Assembly: GCA_038241255.1 (NCBI GenBank)
Contig: JBBRFW010000050.1
Coordinates: 1-25,531 of the forward strand
From: Schlegelella_A sp038241255
Lineage (GTDB): Bacteria > Pseudomonadota > Gammaproteobacteria > Burkholderiales > Burkholderiaceae_C
Reading direction: 5' to 3'
DNA: 25,531 nucleotides
Below, in pieces: positions 9,884-17,762 of the stretch. How positions within the stretch are numbered: the first letter of the stretch is position 1; every line of letters starts with the position of its first letter. A program made the translations under genes and the position numbers. Below the pieces are notes generated by a model. It was not told the DNA's origin. It searched no databases and saw only the letters and a program-made list of their open reading frames with translations.

Positions 9884-10188
9884 TGGACGAGGGCCAGGAC
9901 ATCGATGCCGCGGCGCTTTCCAAGCTGCGCTGGCGGTGTCGGCGCGGGCTGCTCGAGAACGACCTGCTCATCGAGCGCCTGTTCGCCAACGGTGAGGTCA
10001 CGCCCCCGATCGCTGCAGGGCTGGAGGCCATGATGCCGCTGGCCGACAACGATCTGCTCGATATCTTTCTCGGCCGAACGAAGCCGACCCACGACCTCGA
10101 TCGGCCCGAGGTCCACGAGGTGCTCCAGGCCATCCGGGCGTCGGGACAACGCCTGCAACGCAATCGATCTTCGAGGAACCCGCCATGA
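9883..10188 (+). CDS. sdhE: FAD assembly factor SdhE (DUF339)
   Basis: Small cytoplasmic chaperone that promotes covalent attachment of FAD to SdhA. It has 101 residues with the family's RGxxE signature, here RRGLLEND (20-27), preceded by the LRWRC motif. The family has five short helices and no cofactor of its own. The start at 9883 overlaps the sdhB stop (TGATG) and its own TGA overlaps the gltA start (ATGA), so it is tightly coupled to both. The position between sdhB and gltA is the common betaproteobacterial arrangement. The C-terminal tail after about residue 88 is basic and variable. Confidence 0.94.
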   Translation: MDEGQDIDAAALSKLRWRCRRGLLENDLLIERLFANGEVTPPIAAGLEAMMPLADNDLLDIFLGRTKPTHDLDRPEVHEVLQAIRASGQRLQRNRSSRNPP

Positions 10189-11498
10189 CCCCGTCCGACG
10201 CCAAAGCCACCCTCTCGTTCTCCGACGGCAGCCCGAGCATGGAGTTGCCGCTCTACAAGGGGTCGATCGGACCGGATGTGATCGACATCCGAAAGCTGTA
10301 CGCGCAGACGGGCAAGTTCACGTACGACCCGGGCTTTCTCTCGACCGCGTCGTGCAACTCGACGATCACCTACATCGACGGCGACAAGGGAGAGCTGCTC
10401 TACCGCGGCTACCCGATCGAGCAGCTGGCGACCCAGTGCGACTACCTCGAGACCTGCTACCTGCTGCTCAACGGCGAGCTGCCGAGCGCCGCGGAGAAGG
10501 TGTCGTTCTCGCATCTCGTCACCCATCACACGATGGTCAACGAGCAAATGCAGTTCTTCCTTCGCGGCTTCCGCCGCGACGCACACCCGATGGCGATCCT
10601 GACCGGCCTGGTGGGGGCGCTCTCGGCCTTCTATCACGACTCCACCGACATCACGAACCCCGAGCATCGCGCGATCTCGGCGATCCGCCTGATCGCCAAG
10701 ATGCCGACGCTGGTTTCGATGGCCTACAAGTACACGGTCGGCCAGCCGTACATCTATCCGAAGAACGATCTCTCGTACGCCGGCAACTTCATGCGCATGA
10801 TGTTCGCGACGCCGTGCGAGGAGTACGAGCCGAACGAGGTGCTGGTGCGGGCGATGGACCGCATCTTCATCCTCCACGCCGACCACGAGCAGAACGCTTC
10901 GACGTCGACCGTGCGCCTGTGCGGCTCGTCGGGCACCAATCCCTTCGCCGCGATCGCCGCCGGCGTCGCCTGCCTCTGGGGCCCGGCGCACGGCGGCGCC
11001 AACGAGGCGGCGCTCAACATGCTCGAGGACGTCCAGAAGATGGGCGGCGTCGAAAAGATCGGCGATTTCGTGCGCCAGGTCAAGGACAAGAACTCCGGCA
11101 TCAAGCTGATGGGATTCGGCCACCGGGTCTACAAGAACTACGACCCGCGCGCCAAGCTCATGCGCGAGACCACCCACGAGGTGCTCGACGCGCTCGGCCT
11201 GCACGACGACCCGATCTTCAAGCTGGCGATGGCACTCGAGAAGATCGCCCTCGAGGACGAATACTTCGTGGCGAGAAAGCTCTATCCGAACGTCGACTTC
11301 TATTCGGGCATCGTCCAGCGCGCGATCGGCATTCCGGTGACGCTCTTCACCGCCATCTTCGCCCTCGCGCGGACCGTCGGCTGGATCGCCCAGCTGAACG
11401 AGATGATCGGCGATCCGGAATACAAGATCGGGCGGCCGCGCCAGCTCTACACCGGGGCGACGCAACGCACCGTCGGCTCGATCGAGAGCCGCCGCTGA
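10185..11498 (+). CDS. gltA: Citrate synthase
   Basis: Condenses oxaloacetate and acetyl-CoA to citrate, the entry step of the TCA cycle. The 437-residue protein is the hexameric, gram-negative GltA type. Catalytic residues are His234 in HADHEQNASTST, His269 in GPAHGGANEA and Asp371 in NVDFYSG. LMGFGHRVYKNYDPRA (308-323) is the conserved substrate-binding block. The start at 10185 overlaps the sdhE stop. It is the last gene of the operon. The sequence beyond its stop quickly loses coding character and leads into the accessory island. Confidence 0.98.
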   Translation: MTPSDAKATLSFSDGSPSMELPLYKGSIGPDVIDIRKLYAQTGKFTYDPGFLSTASCNSTITYIDGDKGELLYRGYPIEQLATQCDYLETCYLLLNGELPSAAEKVSFSHLVTHHTMVNEQMQFFLRGFRRDAHPMAILTGLVGALSAFYHDSTDITNPEHRAISAIRLIAKMPTLVSMAYKYTVGQPYIYPKNDLSYAGNFMRMMFATPCEEYEPNEVLVRAMDRIFILHADHEQNASTSTVRLCGSSGTNPFAAIAAGVACLWGPAHGGANEAALNMLEDVQKMGGVEKIGDFVRQVKDKNSGIKLMGFGHRVYKNYDPRAKLMRETTHEVLDALGLHDDPIFKLAMALEKIALEDEYFVARKLYPNVDFYSGIVQRAIGIPVTLFTAIFALARTVGWIAQLNEMIGDPEYKIGRPRQLYTGATQRTVGSIESRR

Positions 11499-11869
11499 AG
11501 GTGGCGCAAGCACCCGTGGTCCGCGGGGGCCAGACCGACCCGGTCGCCGAGTGACGCCAACCCGGGTTCGTGGTTTAAACGCCCGGCTCGGGGTGTCCAG
11601 ACGGCAGGGTCATTCAGCGTCTGCCACGCTTACAAGGGACCGCGACCGGCCCGGACGCGGCGTTCATCTCACAGCATGATGGACTGTGCGTGTCGAAATT
11701 TGAAAGCAGTCAAGGGCGCACGCACCGTGTCCAAAGCAAGCTCAATTTACCGCCCAAATTCTGCTCCGCGTCTAACGACCGCGACTGATCTGAAGGGACT
11801 GCTTGTTCTCTTCAAGAGGCGCGGATTGAGGTCCCCCCCGCGCTCCTGAAGATAATGCCGAACTCCAGA
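11499..11869. other. Gene-free junction between gltA and the protease gene
   Basis: A 371 bp gap between converging genes with no credible ORF on either strand. The gltA side is G+C-rich with small inverted repeats: GACCG-ACC-CGGTC (11533-11545), the palindrome AACCCGGGTT (11559-11568) and the palindrome GTTTAAAC (11573-11580). None is followed by a T run. From about 11660 the composition becomes visibly more AT-rich, which may mark the left edge of the island. I see no terminal repeat or attachment site. Confidence 0.5.
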
Positions 11870-14152
11870 TCAATCCTCATCGTTGAGGTTTCTGTCCCGC
11901 GCCTTACTAGTCGCAGCTGCAGCGTCGACAAGACCAGCACCTGTGAATCGATTGACCGGCACCTTCGGATCAGCGACCACCGACGACGCATAAATCGAGC
12001 CGCTGTCCAGCTTTGCTGTGATTTTCATTCCTCTAAACCGATCCGGGTCTTCTTCAGTCGAGCCTTGGATCGGATTGAACACCGACATGCCAAAGCGAAA
12101 GAAGCGTCCGCCATGGAACACTGACGGGGCAAACGACAACGTCATGATCTTCTGATCGGCACTGACCGTTCGTGTGATGTCGGCGTCGACGATGCCGTTC
12201 GTATCACCAACGTTGAACCGATTGCGGTTGGAGCTCCAAATGAGTCCCGTGTTGGCCAGATCGAGAACGATGCTCGTCACGCTTTGGCGGCTGTCTTCAT
12301 CGAGCGCAAAGCCAAAATAGTTTTTCCAGCGTGTCCAGTCGCCGCGTGCAAAGAACCGAAGCGGGCCGATTTGGGCGTCGCTGTGGCTCCGATCGTTTGG
12401 CAGCGGCACCGGAGTGGCCGTGGCCTGAAGCGTGCGGTAGAGCGACTGAGGACGGATGCTGCCCGGCCCTCCCGCGGCTTGAATCACCAACGCGCCAACC
12501 GCCGCGGCATCAGGCGCGGCCGCGCTCGTGCCGAAGAAATTTGGCCGGCCATTGCCATCAGAGTCAAAGCCGAAGAACGTGGTATCGACGCCATCGGCAG
12601 CAGTTATCTGCGGCACAAAACGGATCTGCGGCTCTTCCAGCCGATTCCCGTTGACATCAAGATAGATTGTTGCGGGCCCAGGAGAGCTAAAGTCCTCTGG
12701 GAAACTTGGAATGGCGTAGTACATGGCGGCAACTGCCTGGCCGCCGCGGGCGGTTGCATGCCCGAATATGGACGGCGCGCCTTCAAACTGGCTGACGCCA
12801 AGCCCGTTGACATTGACGTACTTGATGTGACGGGCCGGACCGTCATTGACCTTGCCGATGACGATCTGATAGTCGCTCACATTGGCGCCACCGTGGATTT
12901 CACCGGGGAAGGGGGGCAGCTCGACGAACTCAACCGGCGCATCGGTCTTCGTATTGTCGTCCGTCGTGTAAAAACCGGGGAATGCCGGGCTCGCCGGGTC
13001 CATCCAGTTCCCTTTTGCATCGAAGACATAGATGTTGAAATCCGTCTTTACTTTTCCTTGGTAGAAAGGTTCGTCCCACTGAAACGAAATGACGTTGTCC
13101 GTCGCGCTGGAAAAGCGCTGAGTGATGGTCAGATTGTCGTCATCTCGACCGGAAGCGCCGAATACATGGATGGTTTTCGGTCGAAGGTTGAGGGGAATCT
13201 GGTCAAGCTTGACATTCGATTTGCCGCTGGCCACGACAGCCTGCGCGCGGGCGAGCGGGATAGGTGCATAGATCGCCTCGTAAGCTTCCAGCCCGTTGTT
13301 GCCTGCTGATGAAAAATAGGCCGCGCCATCCTTGGACACCAAATCGACGGCTTGGGCGAGGATGCCGTCGGAAAACATCGGTTCGTCCAAGTACACCACG
13401 TCGTCAACAATGACATCCGCGTGAAACTTGCTACGCAGCAACAGGATGTTATTCGCGAAATCCAGCTCGCCTTTGAATGCGGTGGCGAAGCCCAGTTGCG
13501 ATGCCGGTGCAATGTCGTGAATCAGCTGCAACATAGCGCGGCCTTCATCCGAGCCCCTCGGAAGGTCGCTCAGCACTGTGACCCCGGCCGCCGGAAGGTC
13601 GCCGCTCCCGATGTCGCTCGCTGCATGGGTAGTGCACGCTGCGCAGGTGTCGTAGCTGTCGGAAAGCGCGCCTATCTTGACGCCGGTACCGTCGTAACCC
13701 GCGGCTTGCGCCACATTGGCCTTCTCGAGGGCCACTGCCTGGCTCTGTACGGACCCGGCGCTCTTGTGAGGAACTTGCACCGCTTGAAGCACCTTGACTC
13801 CTGGGATCGACGCGGCGCTACGGGCTTGTTGCAGCGGCAGGTAGCCTTCCAAGCGCGAAGGATCGATGGCACTTGCGGCTGAAAGACGAAAACCAGCGGC
13901 CTGCAACTGCGGCAATACTTGCGCGAGCGTGGCTCCCGCGCCAAGTTGCACGTGCACGAGGGGATCGCCTGTAGCGCTTGTGACGTGGAGGGCCAGGTGG
14001 GAAGTCAACCGCGGGTCGCCCAGCTCCCATCCGTTTACGAGCTCGAGAAGGCCGCCACCCATGACGGGGTCAGGGGCCGCGTACGCGTGCATTGTTCCCA
14101 ATGCAGTGACTGCCGCGGCGGCAAGTGCAGCGAATTTACTGCTTAGTCTCAT
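11870..14152 (-). CDS. Exported subtilisin/sedolisin-like serine protease
   Basis: A 760-residue predicted secreted peptidase of the SB clan. Residues 1-25 are a signal peptide (cut near AYA/APDP), and a strong GGAGGA precedes the ATG. About 26-150 look like a propeptide or accessory region. The protease domain begins with GTGVKIGALSDSYD (155-168), where Asp165 sits at the usual Asp position. SDEGRAMLQLIHDIAPA (201-217) aligns with the subtilisin HGT block but has Glu203 in place of His. SSAGNNG (281-287) carries the oxyanion Asn285, and the nucleophile Ser543 is in FFGTSAAAPDAA. About 300-520 is a large insert between oxyanion and Ser regions. The C-terminal domain ends at TGAGLVDAAAA. The Glu resembles the S53 (sedolisin) triad, and I recall an 'S53-like' domain group of this kind. 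The substrate is unknown. Base composition differs from flanking genes, suggesting transfer. Confidence 0.85.
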   Translation of the reverse strand: MRLSSKFAALAAAAVTALGTMHAYAAPDPVMGGGLLELVNGWELGDPRLTSHLALHVTSATGDPLVHVQLGAGATLAQVLPQLQAAGFRLSAASAIDPSRLEGYLPLQQARSAASIPGVKVLQAVQVPHKSAGSVQSQAVALEKANVAQAAGYDGTGVKIGALSDSYDTCAACTTHAASDIGSGDLPAAGVTVLSDLPRGSDEGRAMLQLIHDIAPASQLGFATAFKGELDFANNILLLRSKFHADVIVDDVVYLDEPMFSDGILAQAVDLVSKDGAAYFSSAGNNGLEAYEAIYAPIPLARAQAVVASGKSNVKLDQIPLNLRPKTIHVFGASGRDDDNLTITQRFSSATDNVISFQWDEPFYQGKVKTDFNIYVFDAKGNWMDPASPAFPGFYTTDDNTKTDAPVEFVELPPFPGEIHGGANVSDYQIVIGKVNDGPARHIKYVNVNGLGVSQFEGAPSIFGHATARGGQAVAAMYYAIPSFPEDFSSPGPATIYLDVNGNRLEEPQIRFVPQITAADGVDTTFFGFDSDGNGRPNFFGTSAAAPDAAAVGALVIQAAGGPGSIRPQSLYRTLQATATPVPLPNDRSHSDAQIGPLRFFARGDWTRWKNYFGFALDEDSRQSVTSIVLDLANTGLIWSSNRNRFNVGDTNGIVDADITRTVSADQKIMTLSFAPSVFHGGRFFRFGMSVFNPIQGSTEEDPDRFRGMKITAKLDSGSIYASSVVADPKVPVNRFTGAGLVDAAAATSKARDRNLNDED

Positions 14153-14404
14153 ATAATTCCTCCAGAAGCTTTAGTTGAGTTTGTCTGGCTAGTCTCCTCC
14201 AGTCAAAGAGCGATAGCGTCGGTACTTACGCGGAGCGCTGGAGTGGCAGACCGCGCCAAGGTCGGCGTCGAGGCCGGTCGCCACTTCATGGACCGCCGCA
14301 GGCAGCGACTTGTACGCAAAATAATGCGGCCAGATTGATCGTTACTGGCTTTCGGCAGCCGTCGCCGAGGCTGCGGCTGCAGGGGAGCGACCGCAGCGTT
14401 CCGG

Positions 14405-14717
14405 CTATCGGTGGCGCAGTTTGTCCAGCACGGACGCACGCAGAATTTCGTTTAGCCGGCTTTAAACCTGCTCCCCTGCCGTTCAGCCATTCGAGCACGT
14501 CCCCGTCATCGCGGACCGTCAGTTGATGCTCGACCGGGCGATAGAACCTGCTTCGCAAATCGCCTCGCTCGGTCCTTGGTTGTGGCCGGGATAACGGAGT
14601 AACCGATTTTTTCTCCGTCACGACGGCAAGGGCCGACAGCTCATCCCGGACGGACTCAGGCAACGGTTCATAGATCTTCCTTTCCAACTTGGTGGCACGT
14701 CTCGCCGGCGTGCTCAA
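14405..14717 (-). pseudogene. Frameshifted BrnA-type antitoxin remnant
   Basis: Pieces of a BrnA-family (COG3514-like) antitoxin are recognisable in different frames. The first piece is LPESVRDELSALAVV. Next, after a shift near a run of six A (minus strand; 14612-14607), comes EKIGYSVIPATTKDRARR. Back in the first frame is SRFYRPVEHQLTVRDDGDVL, then EWLNGRGAGLK. After another shift at AAGCCGG (14462-14456) the end is RLNEILRASVLDKLRHR and TAG at 14405. Together they follow the family order: acidic linker, RGxFYRPV, DxDVLxW, then RINxxLR. At least three frame changes in about 200 bp mean it is broken. BrnA normally represses and neutralises a BrnT ribonuclease encoded just upstream; I find no BrnT frame upstream (14718-15000). 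The assignment rests on motif memory. Confidence 0.55.
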
Positions 14718-15048
14718 GGCGCCAAGGCCAGGGCAGCGGAAGAGGGCGCCCCGCGAGGGGTCGCGATCACTACAAGGCCCTGACCGTGAACTCGACCGGG
14801 AACGCTACGCGACGTTGAGGAACGCTGGGATCAAGCTGGACAAAAAAGCCAAGAGATCTTCGCGGCTGCGCTGGACTCTTTGCTGAAGCAATCGGCCTTC
14901 GAGTTAGCGTGAGTGGCGTAGCGCCCTCTCGGGCGCCTAGAGGACGTGAGATGACCGGGGTGCTCTCCGCGTCGAACGCCCCCCGCGAGACGCACGCTCT
15001 ATCAGCGGCCAGCAAGGCTCAAGGCCAAGCGGGTGGGCCGCCTCAACG

Positions 15049-15228
15049 GACTCCAAATTTTATCTGTTCGACTACGCTGAAGGACGACGGCGGCAGCAGG
15101 GAGGCGCCGATCTTCAGCTTGACCACCCGGGCGAATATCTCGATTTGGCAGTGGCAGAGCAACAGAGCAACGACAAGACTCGCGCGATCACGGTGACGCC
15201 AAGCGTCTTGGGGGGCAACCCCATTTGA
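15049..15228 (+). pseudogene. Possible truncated DUF433-like antitoxin fragment
   Basis: An open plus-strand stretch reads DSKFYLFDYAEGRRR, later HPGEYLDLAVAEQ, and ends RAITVTPSVLGGNPI with TGA at 15226. The end resembles the opening of DUF433 proteins (ITVDPxVLGGxPVIRGTRI), cut by a stop right after the conserved GGxPI. There is no clear start codon or RBS. The rest of the domain does not continue in any frame that I can see. DUF433 proteins are often antitoxins of PIN-type toxins. I regard this as weakly supported debris. Confidence 0.3.
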
Positions 15229-15252
15229 TAAGGATTTACCTATCTACCTTAG

Positions 15253-15444
15253 TTAGCCAGATCGCGGAGGCCCTGAACCGCGGACCACGTCTACTCCCTT
15301 CAGACTCCGGCCGATGTGGAGCGTCATGCACTCGCGCGTGTAGCCGTCGAGGACGGTCAGCAAGCGGAGCTTACCGACAGTGAAGAGCCCGACGGCAAAC
15401 GCCCATGGTGACAGTATCGTGTCCCGTTGTTCAGACCTTCGCAC
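15253..15444 (-). mobile_element. Eroded IS3-family transposase fragment
   Basis: The minus-strand frame contains LFTVGKLRLLTVLDGYTREC followed by MTLHIGRSLKGVDVV. This matches the integrase-core stretch of IS3-group OrfB transposases (GRxLRxLTVxDxxTREC...VxRxLxxxDV). The stretch just before it (WAFAVG) stands where WSMDFV, with the first DDE Asp, would be, so that residue seems lost. The frame ends shortly after. No OrfA, no remaining catalytic motifs and no terminal inverted repeats are visible, so this is an inactive relic. Its presence supports past insertion-sequence activity at this site. Confidence 0.6.
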
Positions 15445-15665
15445 GTCTGTTGCGGTAGAGGTCGGCGCATGCCAGGCGAACCTCGTGGTTCGTACTCATA
15501 GGGTAATCGAATAGGCGTGCCGAGGCGCCGGCCCTGTCCTCCCCGTCACCCGTGCAGCCACTATCGTTCGGCGTGAGCGCTTTCAGCGCGCCCCTTAATG
15601 TCCTCCTCGGCGCGCAGACGGGAGCGCCCTAGAATCGTCGTTTCAGATTCCGCGCCGAGGCGCCC

Positions 15666-17075
15666 ATGTCCCGCACGCTGTACGACAAGATTTGGGACGA
15701 GCATGTGATCCACAGCGAGGATGACGGCACCGCGGTCCTTTATATCGATCGCCATCTCGTTCACGAGGTGACGAGCCCGCAGGCCTTCGAGGGACTCGAG
15801 CTCGCCGGGCGCAAGGTCTGGCGCGTTTCCGCGAACCTCGCGGTGAGCGACCACAACGTGCCGACGACGGACCGCTCGCACGGCATCGCCGATCCGATCT
15901 CGCGCCTGCAGGTCGACACGCTCGACGCCAACTGCGACCGCTACGGCATCACTCAGTTCAAGATGAACGATCGCCGCCAGGGCATCGTCCATGTCATCGG
16001 TCCTGAGCAGGGTGCGACCCTGCCGGGCACGACGGTCGTCTGCGGCGACTCGCATACGTCGACGCACGGTGCCTTCGGCGCGCTCGCGCACGGCATCGGC
16101 ACGAGCGAGGTCGAGCATGTGCTGGCGACGCAGACGCTTCTCGCTCGCAAGGCCAAGAACATGCTCGTGCGCGTCGACGGCAAGCTCGGCCGCGGCTGCA
16201 GCGCCAAGGACGTCGTCCTTGCCGTCATCGGCAAGATCGGCACCGCCGGCGGCACCGGCTACACGATCGAGTTCGCCGGCAGCGCGATCCGCGCCCTCAG
16301 CATGGAAGGGCGCATGACGGTCTGCAACATGGCGATCGAGGCCGGCGCACGGGCCGGCCTCATCGCCGTCGACGACACGACCATCGCCTACCTGCGCGGC
16401 CGTCCGTACAGCCCGAGCGACGTCGAATGGGCGCTCGCCGAATCGTACTGGCGCACCCTGCGCTCCGACGACGACGCCCGTTGGGACGCGGTCGTCACGC
16501 TCGACGCCGCCGAGGTGAAGCCGCAGGTCACCTGGGGCACGTCGCCGGAGATGGTGGTCGCGATCGGCGATCGCATACCCGACCCCGAGAACGAGCGCGA
16601 TCCGGGCCGGCGCGACGCCATGGAGCGCGCCCTGCGCTATATGGCGCTCGAGCCGAACCTGCCGGTGACCGACATCCGCATCGACAAGGTCTTCATCGGC
16701 TCGTGCACCAACTCGCGCATCGAAGACCTGCGCGAGGCCGCCGCCGTCGTGCGCCGCCTCGGCTCGCGCGTGGCCGCGAACGTCAAGCTGGCGATGGTCG
16801 TGCCCGGATCCGGCCTGGTCAAAGCGCAGGCCGAGCGCGAAGGGCTTGACGTCGTCTTCAAGGGCGCGGGCTTCGAATGGCGCGAGCCGGGCTGCTCGAT
16901 GTGCCTGGCGATGAACGCCGACCGCCTTGAGCCGGGCGAGCGCTGTGCCTCGACCAGCAACCGCAACTTCGAAGGCCGCCAGGGCGCCGGCGGCCGCACC
17001 CATCTCGTCAGCCCGGCGATGGCGGCGGCGGCCGCCATCGAAGGCCATTTCGTCGACGTGCGGCGCCTCGCCTGA
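15666..17075 (+). CDS. leuC: 3-isopropylmalate dehydratase large subunit LeuC
   Basis: With LeuD, isomerises 2-isopropylmalate to 3-isopropylmalate in leucine synthesis, using a [4Fe-4S] cluster. It has 469 residues, the normal length. The cluster ligands are Cys347 in FIGSCTNSRIED, and Cys410 and Cys413 in EPGCSMCLAMN. VCGDSHTSTHGAFGA (125-139) is the conserved substrate-side motif. GAGG upstream (CCGAGGCGCCC-ATG) supports the start. It opens the leuCDB group, and leuD begins 5 bp after its stop. I see no leader peptide or attenuator upstream. Confidence 0.98.
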   Translation: MSRTLYDKIWDEHVIHSEDDGTAVLYIDRHLVHEVTSPQAFEGLELAGRKVWRVSANLAVSDHNVPTTDRSHGIADPISRLQVDTLDANCDRYGITQFKMNDRRQGIVHVIGPEQGATLPGTTVVCGDSHTSTHGAFGALAHGIGTSEVEHVLATQTLLARKAKNMLVRVDGKLGRGCSAKDVVLAVIGKIGTAGGTGYTIEFAGSAIRALSMEGRMTVCNMAIEAGARAGLIAVDDTTIAYLRGRPYSPSDVEWALAESYWRTLRSDDDARWDAVVTLDAAEVKPQVTWGTSPEMVVAIGDRIPDPENERDPGRRDAMERALRYMALEPNLPVTDIRIDKVFIGSCTNSRIEDLREAAAVVRRLGSRVAANVKLAMVVPGSGLVKAQAEREGLDVVFKGAGFEWREPGCSMCLAMNADRLEPGERCASTSNRNFEGRQGAGGRTHLVSPAMAAAAAIEGHFVDVRRLA

Positions 17076-17080
17076 CGACC

Positions 17081-17728
17081 ATGGAACCGTTTCGCATCCA
17101 TAGCGGCATCGTTGCACCGATGGATCGGGAGAACGTCGATACCGACGCGATCATCCCGAAGCAGTTCCTGAAGTCGATCAAGCGCTCCGGCTTCGGACCC
17201 AACCTCTTCGATGCCTGGCGCTATCTCGACCCGGGCGAGCCCGGGCAGGATCCGGCGTCGCGGCGGCCGAACCCCGACTTCGTCCTCAACCAGCCGCGCT
17301 ACGGCGGCGCGTCGGTGCTGCTCGCGCGCAAGAATTTCGGCTGCGGCTCGTCGCGCGAGCATGCGCCGTGGGCGCTCCAGCAGTACGGCTTTCGCGCCCT
17401 GATCGCGCCGGGCTACGCCGATATCTTCTTCAACAACTGCTTCAAGAACGGCGTGCTGCCGATCGTGCTCGCCGAGCACCATGTCGCCAAGCTGTTCGAC
17501 GACGTCGCCGCGTTCGTCGGCTTTCGCCTGACGATCGAGCTCGAGCGCCAGGTCGTGATCGCGCCCGACGGCGAAGAGATCGCGTTCGAGGTGGAGCCGT
17601 TCCGGAAGTACTGCCTCCTCGGCGGCTTCGACGATGTCGCGCTCACCCTGCGCCATGCCGACAAGATCCGCGCCTTCGAGGCAGAGCGGCTGCTCAGGCA
17701 GCCCTGGCTGGCGACCACGATCCGATGA
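17081..17728 (+). CDS. leuD: 3-isopropylmalate dehydratase small subunit LeuD
   Basis: Small subunit of isopropylmalate isomerase, 215 residues, the usual size for the proteobacterial LeuD. It forms the swivelling beta-barrel domain that closes the LeuC active site. Family motifs are ENVDTDAIIPKQFLK (17-31), FGCGSSREHAPWAL (87-100) and FFNNCFKNGVLP. The ATG follows the leuC stop after 5 bp with no obvious separate RBS, so translational coupling is likely. An entericidin-like small gene, sometimes found between leuC and leuD in relatives, is absent. Confidence 0.98.
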   Translation: MEPFRIHSGIVAPMDRENVDTDAIIPKQFLKSIKRSGFGPNLFDAWRYLDPGEPGQDPASRRPNPDFVLNQPRYGGASVLLARKNFGCGSSREHAPWALQQYGFRALIAPGYADIFFNNCFKNGVLPIVLAEHHVAKLFDDVAAFVGFRLTIELERQVVIAPDGEEIAFEVEPFRKYCLLGGFDDVALTLRHADKIRAFEAERLLRQPWLATTIR

Positions 17729-17762
17729 TGGCGCACCGCCGCCTACTGCCGACGTCGCGCCG

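Larger units (their letters stand above)
14153..15665. other. Gene-poor decayed stretch between the protease gene and leuC
   Basis: About 1.5 kb without an intact gene. It holds the protease upstream region and three identifiable fragments listed separately (brnA-like, DUF433-like and IS3 transposase). A further short plus-strand open stretch (14790-14912) ends in EIFAAALDSLLKQSAFELA followed by TGA; it looks coding by composition but I cannot name it. The last 200 bp should carry the leuC promoter. TAGAAT at 15630-15635 is a possible -10 with no good -35, and a small hairpin GCGCT-TTC-AGCGC lies at 15577-15589. Confidence 0.55.

Noticed and set aside
9852..11513. A 553-codon minus-strand open frame opposite sdhE and gltA
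   Set aside because: It mirrors the third-position bias of gltA and has no recognisable domain.
11559..11580. Two adjacent perfect palindromes, AACCCGGGTT and GTTTAAAC
   Set aside because: Short palindromes occur by chance. There is no repetition elsewhere in the window and no link to a gene.
12284..13309. A 341-codon plus-strand open frame opposite the protease gene
   Set aside because: No start context or family motif. The minus-strand gene has a signal peptide, a strong RBS and protease motifs.
15431..15499. A 22-codon minus-strand ORF starting with ATG upstream of leuC
   Set aside because: Too short, no RBS and no similarity. It lies in decayed DNA.
17634..17762. Upstream extension of leuB into leuD
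   Set aside because: The conserved LeuB N-terminus begins at the ATG at 17763. The extra part is leuD read out of frame.
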